A DNA stretch of 36,641 nt from DATKXO01 sp035528995 (lineage in GTDB: Bacteria; Planctomycetota; Phycisphaerae; UBA1845). How positions within the stretch are numbered: position 1 is the stretch's first letter; the number at the start of each line of letters is the position of its first letter. The notes under the pieces are model-generated. The model made no database searches. It saw only the letters and a program-made list of their open reading frames with translations, and was not told the origin of the DNA. Of the stretch, positions 1-7,006 are shown piece by piece. A program made the position numbers and the translations under genes. The DNA lies in contig DATKXO010000150.1 of the NCBI GenBank assembly GCA_035528995.1, positions 1 to 36,641 of the forward strand, written 5' to 3'.

Positions 1-597
1 CGCACAACGCCACCGCGCCACCGCTCGACTCCACAAACCCGTGAGCCTGCTGACCGGCTGGAAAGTGAACGGCTGGAAAGCCGGTCCCACAATGGAAAGT
101 CTGGATTCTCCAACGGGCTGGCAGGCTTCGGGCGCGTTCTCGCGGCGGCCGCGGCTCGATGATCGGAAGCGAGGTCGGCCGGCATGGCAGGGGGCCGGCC
201 GACCCGTTCCCTGCAGGGTCGGTGAGGGGCTGTTGCCCCGATTTCGGGACAGGTGCCCGGTCGATGGGCATTCTGCGGGGCCGTCCGCCCGGACCACGTT
301 CCGCCGGATTGCTGATCTGAAGCGAGATAATCCGCACAGTTCGAGCCGCAGACGAAGGCCCCCTGCTTTGCAGATGAGGTCGACGCCCAGGCCGGGCACG
401 CGTCCTGGCCGACTCTGCTCTTATCCGTGCCGGCTGCGCGGTGTTCGGTCGGTGGGCGTGTGGGCGACGAGAGGCGTTCGATCTTGGCCGTTTCCGGCAT
501 TGAAATTGCTAGTGCCGGTCTTTAGAATGCCGCGATTTCCCCGGCCCGGAAGGACTCGCGGGAGCCGGCCGGCAGGCTTGAATCGGATGGAGCGCGG
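1..597. other. Gene-poor leader upstream of the nuo operon, with strong inverted repeats
   Basis: No convincing gene was found here. The frames open across it are arginine-rich and resemble no family. A frame open from base 1 to a TGA at 160-162 could be the tail of an upstream gene, but nothing in it is recognisable. Visible structure: an inverted repeat 52-59/79-86 (GACCGGCT/AGCCGGTC) enclosing the direct repeat CGGCTGGAAAG (55-65 and 70-80); an 11-bp perfect stem 173-183/194-204 with a 10-nt loop; and a small hairpin 226-239 (GGGGC-TGTT-GCCCC). None is followed by a T-run, so none is a standard terminator. The nuo promoter lies at the right end. Confidence 0.5.
500..528 (+). promoter_or_regulatory. 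Sigma70-type promoter for the nuo operon
   Basis: TTGAAA (500-505), a 17-nt spacer and TAGAAT (523-528). This is close to consensus and correctly spaced. Transcription would start near 535, giving a leader of about 63 nt before nuoI. Its position just upstream of nuoI supports nuoI being the first gene of the operon. Confidence 0.65.
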
Positions 598-1395
598 ATG
601 CGCGACTACTTCCACAACGTCTACCAGACGGTCAAGACCATCCTGATCGGGATGCGGATCACGCTGAAGTACTGCTTTGCCCGGACGCTGACGGTCCAGT
701 ACCCCGAGGTGGCCCCGACGCTCCAGCCTCGGTTCCGGGGCTTCCATTTTTACGAGATCGAGAAGTGCATCGCGTGCGACAACTGCGCCAAGGCCTGCCC
801 GGTGGACTGCATCTACATCGAGAAGACCGGCCCCCGGAAGCTGGACAAGGCCACGGGACTGGCCATGGGCGGGGCGATGACCCGCTATGCCATCGACTAC
901 TCCAAGTGCATGTTCTGCGCGTTGTGCACCGGGCCCTGTCCGACGGATTGCATCCACATGGGGAACGTGCACGACATGTCGGCCTTTGATCGGGGCAGCA
1001 TGATCGTGGAGTTCACAGAGCTGGCCATGCGGGGCCTGCAGACGCCGCAGCCGCTGTGGATGCAGAAAGACAAGCTTCCGGAATGGGCGGCCCAGAAGAA
1101 GGCCGACTGGGAGGCCTACCGCTTCAGCAAGGACGGTCGGGACGCGGCGGAGCGTCGCAAGGAGATGGAACTTGCGATGACCGAGCGGAAGCCGCCGCCC
1201 AAACCCAAGAAGGAGCCCGCCGAGGCGGCGGCCAAGCCGGATGCCGCTGAAGCCGGTGGTGCGGCGGCGAAACCGGTGGCCAAGGCCAATCCGGGCGGAA
1301 CAGAGGGCGCGGCGCCCAAGCCGGATGCGGCGCCGGCGTCAGACCCTCCGGCCAAGAGCGACGGCGGCCCCGACAAGAGGAAGTCGAGCGAGTGA
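598..1395 (+). CDS. nuoI: NADH-quinone oxidoreductase subunit I (complex I 2x[4Fe-4S] ferredoxin subunit), with a long charged tail
   Basis: This peripheral-arm subunit carries clusters N6a and N6b, which pass electrons to the terminal cluster in NuoB. Both binding motifs are complete: C57, C60, C63, C67 and C104, C107, C110, C114, each ending in CP. Extra cysteines sit at 71 and 118. The family core ends near residue 195. Residues 195-265 form an unusual Lys/Pro/Ala-rich, probably disordered tail that makes the protein 265 aa, against roughly 160-180 for typical NuoI. The ATG has GGAG (589-592) five bases upstream. nuoI normally lies between nuoH and nuoJ; here it leads the operon, directly after the promoter and 7 nt before nuoA. 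Confidence 0.93.
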   Translation: MRDYFHNVYQTVKTILIGMRITLKYCFARTLTVQYPEVAPTLQPRFRGFHFYEIEKCIACDNCAKACPVDCIYIEKTGPRKLDKATGLAMGGAMTRYAIDYSKCMFCALCTGPCPTDCIHMGNVHDMSAFDRGSMIVEFTELAMRGLQTPQPLWMQKDKLPEWAAQKKADWEAYRFSKDGRDAAERRKEMELAMTERKPPPKPKKEPAEAAAKPDAAEAGGAAAKPVAKANPGGTEGAAPKPDAAPASDPPAKSDGGPDKRKSSE

Positions 1396-1402
1396 ACCTG
1401 CG

Positions 1403-1876
1403 ATGACAGCAGACCTTCTGGCCCAGACCGACGCGATCGTCCGCGGCGACACCAGTACGGAACTGGTGCTGGGCATCGTGCTGTTCCTGGCGGTTGGCGT
1501 GCTGGTGCCGTTTGTGATTCTGCTGGCGGGGCGGTTCTTTCGGCCGTCGCTGCCGGACGCCGAGAAGGCTTTGCCGTACGAGTGCGGGGAGCCGCCGATC
1601 GGGGACAGTTGGGTGCAGTTCGACCTGCGGTTCTACGTGGTGGCGTTGGTGTTCATCATCTTCGACGTCGAGATCGCCCTGTTCTGGCCGTGGGCGGTGG
1701 TGTTCGGCGGAGGCGACCAGCAGGTCAAGACGGCAGCCCTGTACGACATGCTGTTCTTTTTCGGCGTGATCGTGGTGGGGTTCCTCTACCTGTGGCGTTA
1801 CGGATACCTGGACTGGGTCCGGGCATCGCCGAGTGAACGGGGCGAGACCCTGCTGGAGCGCGAGGCAAGCGCATGA
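1403..1876 (+). CDS. nuoA: NADH-quinone oxidoreductase subunit A
   Basis: This is a small membrane subunit at the junction of the peripheral and membrane arms of complex I, 157 aa. Three hydrophobic segments are visible (about 20-43, 77-100 and 112-130). The conserved loop YECGEPP lies at 59-65, and its cysteine is the one exposed in the active/deactive transition of the family. FDVE lies at 87-90. The ATG at 1403 was chosen because the family N-terminus begins just after it; the same frame is open upstream only as a shadow of nuoI. The stop overlaps the nuoB start (ATGA, 1873-1876), which implies translational coupling. Confidence 0.93.
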   Translation: MTADLLAQTDAIVRGDTSTELVLGIVLFLAVGVLVPFVILLAGRFFRPSLPDAEKALPYECGEPPIGDSWVQFDLRFYVVALVFIIFDVEIALFWPWAVVFGGGDQQVKTAALYDMLFFFGVIVVGFLYLWRYGYLDWVRASPSERGETLLEREASA

Positions 1877-2394
1877 GCTGGATAGAGAACCGATTCGAGG
1901 AGGGCTTGATCCTCACCTCGGTGGACTGGGCCCAGAACTGGGCCCGGGCGTACAGCATCTGGCCGCTGACGTTCGGGCTGGCCTGCTGCGCGATCGAGAT
2001 GATGGCCACCGGCATGTCGCGGTGGGACCTGGACCGTTTCGGCTGGGGGGCCTACCGGGCCACTCCGCGCCAGGCGGACCTGATGATCGTGGCCGGCACG
2101 GTGACGTACAAGATGGCCAGCCGGCTCAAGCGTCTTTTCAGCCAGATGCCGGAGCCGCGTTGGGTGATCGCGATGGGGGCCTGCACGGTTGGCGGCGGGC
2201 CGTACTTCAAGCACGGTTATCACGTGGTCAAGGGCGTGGACCTGATCGTTCCGGTGGACGTGTACATCCCGGGATGCCCGCCGCGGCCCGAAGCGCTGCT
2301 GGAGGGCATTCTGAGGCTGCAGGACAAGATCCGGCACATGTCGCGGGCCAAGGACCCGGTGGTCGAGGCGAACAAGGAGGCGCTGGCGGTTTAG
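1873..2394 (+). CDS. nuoB: NADH-quinone oxidoreductase subunit B (N2 cluster subunit)
   Basis: NuoB holds the terminal [4Fe-4S] cluster N2, which reduces quinone at the NuoB/NuoD interface. The four ligands are present: tandem C38-C39 in GLACCAIEMM, C104 in MGACTVGGG, and C135 in YIPGCPPRPE. The 173-aa length is normal. The start overlaps the nuoA stop by four bases, and a GAGG lies about eight bases upstream. Conserved stretches SRWDLDRFG and PEPRWVIAMG match the family closely. The intact N2 site argues that this complex is redox-active rather than a hydrogenase relic. Confidence 0.96.
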   Translation: MSWIENRFEEGLILTSVDWAQNWARAYSIWPLTFGLACCAIEMMATGMSRWDLDRFGWGAYRATPRQADLMIVAGTVTYKMASRLKRLFSQMPEPRWVIAMGACTVGGGPYFKHGYHVVKGVDLIVPVDVYIPGCPPRPEALLEGILRLQDKIRHMSRAKDPVVEANKEALAV

Positions 2395-2462
2395 CCGGCG
2401 CGGTGGCCGCAAAGATCGCGGTCGCCCGAGCGAACGAAGACGGCGAGGAAGCTGACCCGGTT

Positions 2463-2996
2463 ATGTCACCCGAAGATATCTGTGCCCATCTCCAGAAGCA
2501 GTTCGGCGAGGCCGTCGTCGAGGCGGTGCCGCAGAGCGCCCATCCGCACGTGGTGGTTGTGGCGGCGAAGTGGTCGGAGGTGGCCCGCTTCCTGCGCGAC
2601 GATCCGGAGATGGGCTTCAACCTGCTGCGCTGCATCTCGTCGGTTGATCTGCTGGCCGACGACAAGCTGGCCTGCGTGTACGACCTGCTGGCGCTGTCGC
2701 CGGTGTCGGCCGAGGAGCTGATGACCGTGCGTCACGCGTTCGCGGTGCGGGTCTGCACGGAGCGGAACGACCCGCACATTCCGTCGGTGGCGGACCTCTG
2801 GCCGGCGGCAAACTGGCACGAGCGGGAGGCCTACGATCTGATGGGGGTCGTCTTCGACGGTCATCCGGACTTGCGCCGCATCCTGTGCCCGGAGGACTGG
2901 GAAGGTCACCCGTTGCGGAAGGATTACGAGTTCCCGGTGGAGTATCACGGCATTCCGGGAACGACGGAGCACGAGCTTTACAGCCCCAGGCACTAG
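2463..2996 (+). CDS. nuoC: NADH-quinone oxidoreductase subunit C
   Basis: This is the 30-kDa-type peripheral-arm subunit, 177 aa, which packs against NuoD. The family signature occupies residues 117-155: WHEREAYDLMGVVFDGHPD followed by LRRIL and WEGHPLRKDY. The N-terminal alpha/beta domain (30-100) is normal. ATG 2463 was chosen because GAGGAAG (2445-2451) lies 11 nt upstream; an in-frame GTG at 2403 would add 20 residues and cannot be excluded. nuoC is separate from nuoD, unlike the nuoCD fusion of enterobacteria. It lies 68 nt after nuoB and 34 nt before nuoD. Confidence 0.94.
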   Translation: MSPEDICAHLQKQFGEAVVEAVPQSAHPHVVVVAAKWSEVARFLRDDPEMGFNLLRCISSVDLLADDKLACVYDLLALSPVSAEELMTVRHAFAVRVCTERNDPHIPSVADLWPAANWHEREAYDLMGVVFDGHPDLRRILCPEDWEGHPLRKDYEFPVEYHGIPGTTEHELYSPRH

Positions 2997-3030
2997 GCCG
3001 TTTTCGGCCGGTGGCTGAGGAGATATGTGC

Positions 3031-4236
3031 ATGTCCGAGGTGCTGGAAACCCGAGCCGACGCCGTCGCGGACCCGGACCGCGAGGCCCAGGGCGACGTCC
3101 GCACGGAGGAGATGCTGGTCAACATGGGCCCGCAGCATCCTTCGACGCACGGCGTGCTGCGGCTGGTGCTGCGGACGGACGGCGAGCTGATCCTGGAGGC
3201 GGAGCCGCACATCGGCTACCTGCACCGCTGCGCGGAGAAGATCGGGGAGAACGTGGCCCCGTATCAGTGGATCCCGTATAGCGACCGGATGGACTACCTG
3301 GCCGGCATGAACAACAACCAGGGGTTCGCCCTGGCGGTCGAGAAGCTGACCGGTCTGGAAGTGCCGGAGCGGGCCAAGTACATCCGGGTGATCTTCGCGG
3401 AGCTGAACCGGATCGCGTCGCACCTGGTGGCCATCGGCTGCTTCGGTCTGGACATGGGGGCCTGGTCGCCGCTGCTGTACTGCTTCCGCGAGCGGGAGAT
3501 GATTCTCGATCTGTTCGAGAGCACCTGCGGGGCGCGGCTGACCTACAGCTACATCACCATCGGCGGTGTGACGCACGATCTGCCGGAGGGTTTCGTGGAG
3601 AAGTGCCTGGAGTTCTGCGACTACTTCGAGCCGAAGGTCGAGGAGTACAACCAGCTCCTGAGCTTCAACCACATTTTCGTCAAGCGGACGGCCGACGTGG
3701 GCGTGGTCACGCCCGAGGAGGCGATCGCCTACGGGCTGACCGGGGCGAACCTGCGGGGCAGCGGGGTCAAGTTCGATCTGCGCAAGGCCACGCCGTACGA
3801 GGTGTACGACCGGTTCGACTTCGACGTTCCGGTGGGCATGCCGGGCGGGCAGGGCCGATTCCCCAAGGGTGTGGTGCTGGGCGACTGCTGGTGCCGGTAC
3901 TTCGTGCGCATCCTGGAGATGCAGCAGTCGGTGCGGATCATCCGTCAGGCATTGGGCGACCTTCCGCCGGCCGAGAAGGAAGGCGTGCTGCACAAAAAGA
4001 ACCGCAACGTGAAGCTCCCCGAGGACGAGGTCTACGTCGAGGTGGAGAACCCGCGGGGGCAATTGGGCTTTTACGTTCAGGGTGACGGTTCGGCGATTCC
4101 GTCGCGGGTGAAGGTGCGCGGGCCGGCGTTCTGCAACCTGTGCATCATGCATTACGTGACGCGGAACTGTCTGCTGGCCGACGTGCCGGCCATCCTGGGC
4201 TCGATCGATATCGTTCTGGGAGAGGTTGATCGCTGA
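3031..4236 (+). CDS. nuoD: NADH-quinone oxidoreductase subunit D (49-kDa quinone-site subunit)
   Basis: NuoD forms the quinone-binding pocket with NuoB. Recognisable segments are NMGPQHPSTHGVLR near the N-terminus, EPHIGYLHRCAEK, MNNNQGFALAVEKL, and the C-terminal GSIDIVLGEVDR. Starting at ATG 3031 gives 401 aa, a normal length. An ATG at 3025 is in frame two codons earlier, but AGGAG at 3018-3022 is only 2 nt from it and 8 nt from ATG 3031, so the latter is preferred. A perfect 10-bp hairpin begins at the base after the stop codon, marking the end of the peripheral-arm gene block. Confidence 0.95.
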   Translation: MSEVLETRADAVADPDREAQGDVRTEEMLVNMGPQHPSTHGVLRLVLRTDGELILEAEPHIGYLHRCAEKIGENVAPYQWIPYSDRMDYLAGMNNNQGFALAVEKLTGLEVPERAKYIRVIFAELNRIASHLVAIGCFGLDMGAWSPLLYCFREREMILDLFESTCGARLTYSYITIGGVTHDLPEGFVEKCLEFCDYFEPKVEEYNQLLSFNHIFVKRTADVGVVTPEEAIAYGLTGANLRGSGVKFDLRKATPYEVYDRFDFDVPVGMPGGQGRFPKGVVLGDCWCRYFVRILEMQQSVRIIRQALGDLPPAEKEGVLHKKNRNVKLPEDEVYVEVENPRGQLGFYVQGDGSAIPSRVKVRGPAFCNLCIMHYVTRNCLLADVPAILGSIDIVLGEVDR

Positions 4237-4270
4237 CCGTCCGGGCGGTTGCCCGGACGGCGATTGTTTT
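4237..4270 (+). terminator. Terminator-like hairpin between nuoD and nuoH
   Basis: CCGTCCGGGC (4237-4246), loop GGTT and GCCCGGACGG (4251-4260) form a perfect 10-bp stem. After CGA comes TTGTTTT (4264-4270). This has the form of a rho-independent terminator with an imperfect T-tract. It sits inside the nuo cluster, so it may be a partial terminator or an mRNA-processing or stability element that sets the ratio of peripheral to membrane subunits. Confidence 0.65.
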
Positions 4271-4291
4271 CATACGGCGTCAAGCTGGAAT

Positions 4292-4330
4292 GCCTGCCTC
4301 GTTTCCTCGGCGCGGGGGAAAGACGCAGGC
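4292..4330 (+). promoter_or_regulatory. Second stem-loop just upstream of the nuoH ribosome-binding site
   Basis: GCCTGC (4292-4297) pairs with GCAGGC (4325-4330). Inside it, TTTCC (4302-4306) pairs with GGAAA (4317-4321). The stem ends two bases before the nuoH Shine-Dalgarno sequence (AAGGGGAG, 4333-4340), so it could affect nuoH translation. A weak promoter-like pair lies just before it: TTGTTT at 4264-4269, 16 nt, TGGAAT at 4286-4291. No known riboswitch family was recognised. Confidence 0.35.
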
Positions 4331-4347
4331 TGAAGGGGAGCACGGAC

Positions 4348-5874
4348 GTGAGTCGAATGTCGGTCCCCTGGGAACACCGGCGACCTGTTCAGTACCGTGC
4401 GTCGGCCCGGTTCATCATCGCCCTGGCCACCGTTGTGTACCGGGTGGCCGCTCCCATCGTGCGGGCGGTCCCCGGCCCGATTCTGCTGACCGCGGTGGCG
4501 CTCTCGGTGCTGGCGAGCTGGGGCTGCATGGGCCTGTTCGGCGTGGTGGACGACATCGCGGCATCGACGGCGAACACCGAGGCGACCAGCTTCGCCGGGC
4601 TGACGCTCACGGTCGCGGAGATCGACGTCTGGCTGGTCGAACACAGCGTTCCGGCGGCCGGGGCGGTCAAGTACCTGTTGTGGGTGCTGCAATCGGAGAT
4701 CGTCCGCGATCTGATCGCCGTCACCGGCATCCTGATCCTGTTCAACATCATTCCGGTTTACGCCATCTGGTGGGAGCGGAAGGTGGCGGGGCGGATTCAG
4801 TCCCGCCTTGGCCCGATGCGGGCGGGATGCTGGCACGGGTGGGCCCAGTCCTTCGCCGACGGGGTCAAGCTGATCATCAAAGAGGACTTGGTGCCCGGTG
4901 GCGCGGACAAGCCGCTGTTTCTGGTCGCTCCGTACTTCGCGTTCGCGCCGGCGTTTCTGGCGTTCTGCGCGCTGCCGCTGGGGACGTACTGGGTGTTCCG
5001 CAACGTGGACGTGGCCCTGCTGCTCGTGTTGGGCATGCTGGGTGTCGAGGTGGTGTCCGTGATCGTCGGCGGTTGGGCCAGCAACAACAAGTGGAGCGTG
5101 TACGGGGCGATGCGCGAGGCCTGCCAGATGGTCTCGTACGAGGTGCCGATGGGACTGGCGCTGCTGGTTCCGGTGATGACGGCCGGCTCGCTGAACCTGG
5201 TGGTCATCGGCGAGGCCCAGAGCGGCGGCTGGCACACCTGGGCGGCCTTCCACAATCCGTTCGCCTTCGTAGCCTTTGTGGTCTACTTCATCTGCTCGCT
5301 GGCCAGTTGCAAGCGGGCGCCGTTCGACCTTCCCGAGGCCGAGAGCGAGTTGGTAGCCGGCTTCCACACCGAGTATTCGGGTTTTCGCTGGGCGATGTTC
5401 TTCTTCGCCGAGTACGCGGCCATGTTCGTGGTCAGCGCCCTGTGCGTGACGTTGTTCCTGGGGGCGTGGCACTCGCCGTTGCCGCAGAGCTGGGCCCTGG
5501 AGAGCAGCAGCATCTGGGCCAAGGGGCTGAACGGGATTCTGTTCAGCGGTCCGGTCTGGTTCCTGTTCAAGTGCGTGTTCTTCCTGTACGTGCAACTGTG
5601 GCTCCGCTGGACGCTTCCGCGCATCCGGATCGACCAGGTGCTGCACGCGTGCGTACAGGTGATTCTGCCGATCGCGCTGGTGACCCTGCTGGGACATGCG
5701 TTGTGGATGTTGTGGTTCCCGGCCGGGTCGATCGTGTACGCGATTGTGAACGTACTGTTGTCCATCGTGGGCGTCTGCTTCCTGGGCGTCGCGGTGGGTA
5801 TCGCGGCTTACGGGTTCGCCAACCGCCGCCGGCTGATCGGTTACCTGGCGGTTGATCATTTACCTGGTTCGTGA
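4348..5874 (+). CDS. nuoH: NADH-quinone oxidoreductase subunit H, N-terminally extended
   Basis: NuoH is the membrane subunit that closes the quinone channel and links redox chemistry to proton pumping. Conserved landmarks are WWERKVAGRIQ at about residues 141-151, GVKLIIKEDLVPG, the CKRAPFDLPEAESELVAGF quinone loop, and SGFRWAMFFFAEY. The GTG at 4348 is preferred because AAGGGGAG (4333-4340) lies 7 nt upstream; ATG 4357 is an alternative. The protein is 508 aa. The ERK motif sits near residue 143, whereas it is near residue 40 in typical NuoH, so there is an N-terminal extension of about 100 residues. This extension includes a possible extra membrane segment (about 43-66). Confidence 0.92.
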   Translation: MSRMSVPWEHRRPVQYRASARFIIALATVVYRVAAPIVRAVPGPILLTAVALSVLASWGCMGLFGVVDDIAASTANTEATSFAGLTLTVAEIDVWLVEHSVPAAGAVKYLLWVLQSEIVRDLIAVTGILILFNIIPVYAIWWERKVAGRIQSRLGPMRAGCWHGWAQSFADGVKLIIKEDLVPGGADKPLFLVAPYFAFAPAFLAFCALPLGTYWVFRNVDVALLLVLGMLGVEVVSVIVGGWASNNKWSVYGAMREACQMVSYEVPMGLALLVPVMTAGSLNLVVIGEAQSGGWHTWAAFHNPFAFVAFVVYFICSLASCKRAPFDLPEAESELVAGFHTEYSGFRWAMFFFAEYAAMFVVSALCVTLFLGAWHSPLPQSWALESSSIWAKGLNGILFSGPVWFLFKCVFFLYVQLWLRWTLPRIRIDQVLHACVQVILPIALVTLLGHALWMLWFPAGSIVYAIVNVLLSIVGVCFLGVAVGIAAYGFANRRRLIGYLAVDHLPGS

Positions 5875-5877
5875 TTC

Positions 5878-6579
5878 ATGCAGACTTGCTCGACGTATTC
5901 GCGGACGGTGGGTTGGACAACGGCGTGTGGACGCCGGGCGGTGTCGGCGGCGGCGTTGATCGTTCTGTTGACGCTGTGCGCTCCGGTGCTGGCCCAGGAC
6001 GCCCCGACGCCGGGCCAGGAGGCTCCGAGTCTTGCGCTGGACGCCCCGGCGGAAGTCCCGGCCGCGACCAGTGACTCGCCGGTGAGTGCCGTGCTGGAGG
6101 CGGCCTTCTTCTACGGCTTCGCGCTCGTGGTGATCGTGTCGGCTCTGGCGATCTGCATCAGCAAAAACATCGTTCGGATGGCGGTGTGGCTGTTCATCAC
6201 GCTGGGCTCGGTGGCGGTGTTGTACTTCCTGCTGGCGGCCTACTTTATCGCGACGATTCAGTTGATCGTGTATGCAGGCGGGACGCTGGTGCTGCTGATC
6301 TTCGGCGTGATGCTGACCAGCAAGTCTCCCTGGGCCCGCTTCGAGATCAAGAGGGGCGAACTGCTGGCGGCGGTGGTGGTGAGCGTCCTGCTGGCGGTGG
6401 CCCTGATCGGGACGCTGATGGGAACGGAGTGGCCGCAGGACCAGCCGGCCGAACCTCACGCAGTGGCGACGCTGGGCACGGAACTGCTGACCACCTACCT
6501 GGCGCCGTTCGAGGTGGCCAGCGTGCTGCTGCTGGCGGTGATGATCGGAGCGGCGTACTTGGCCCGTCAGGAGAAATAG
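5878..6579 (+). CDS. nuoJ: NADH-quinone oxidoreductase subunit J, with a signal-peptide-like N-terminus
   Basis: This is a membrane-arm subunit, 233 aa. The conserved helix YFIATIQLIVYAGGTLVLLI, with the pi-bulge region of the family, is clear, as is the C-terminal PFEVASVLLLAVMIGAAYLA. Unusually, the first 40 residues look like a cleavable signal peptide: basic start RR at 19-20, hydrophobic 22-35, and VLA at 37-39 before Q40. They are followed by an Ala/Pro-rich linker (40-68) before the first normal helix. The ATG is 3 nt after the nuoH stop with no evident Shine-Dalgarno sequence, suggesting translational coupling. An internal start is possible but none is better placed. Confidence 0.9.
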   Translation: MQTCSTYSRTVGWTTACGRRAVSAAALIVLLTLCAPVLAQDAPTPGQEAPSLALDAPAEVPAATSDSPVSAVLEAAFFYGFALVVIVSALAICISKNIVRMAVWLFITLGSVAVLYFLLAAYFIATIQLIVYAGGTLVLLIFGVMLTSKSPWARFEIKRGELLAAVVVSVLLAVALIGTLMGTEWPQDQPAEPHAVATLGTELLTTYLAPFEVASVLLLAVMIGAAYLARQEK

Positions 6580-6620
6580 CGACTAGCAAGTCGGGATGTG
6601 GTTCCCGAACTGAGACTGGC

Positions 6621-6935
6621 ATGACATTCATCGGACTGAATCATTATCTGGTTGTTGCGGCGATCGTGTTTGTCGCGGGGGTCTTCGTGATGATGACCAA
6701 GCGCAACGCGATCGGCATTCTGATCGGCGTGGAGCTGGTGCTCAACGCGGTCAACATCAACCTGGTGGCCTTCGGGCGGTATCACAGCACGGGATCGGTG
6801 GACGGGCGTATCCTGGCCCTGTTCGTGATCGTGCTGGCGGCGGCGGAGGCGGCCGTCGCGGTGGCCATCTGTACGAATTTCTACAAGAACCTGGCCACCA
6901 TCGACGTGGACCGAGGAGACGCGGCGAAGGGATGA
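6621..6935 (+). CDS. nuoK: NADH-quinone oxidoreductase subunit K
   Basis: NuoK is a three-helix membrane subunit of the proton path, 104 aa, a normal length. Its two membrane glutamates are present: E38 in GILIGVELVLNAVNINL and E76 in VLAAAEAAVAVAI. These correspond to the essential pair of E. coli NuoK (known for the family). ATG 6621 matches the family N-terminus. The 41-nt spacer after nuoJ and the 71-nt spacer before nuoL are loose compared with the tight I-A-B packing at the head of the operon. Confidence 0.94.
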   Translation: MTFIGLNHYLVVAAIVFVAGVFVMMTKRNAIGILIGVELVLNAVNINLVAFGRYHSTGSVDGRILALFVIVLAAAEAAVAVAICTNFYKNLATIDVDRGDAAKG

Positions 6936-7006
6936 CGGCGACTCGCGGATTGCGGCCTGACCGACTGATCATTCGCTTTTCGCTACGCATGATTCGCCAT
7001 TAAGTC

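Noticed and set aside
41..646. 201-residue plus-strand open frame in the leader
   Set aside because: Arg-rich with no family resemblance, runs through the nuo promoter and into nuoI; typical of chance open frames in GC-rich DNA.
421..972. 183-residue minus-strand frame over nuoI
   Set aside because: Overlaps the clear nuoI gene in antisense and has shadow-like composition.
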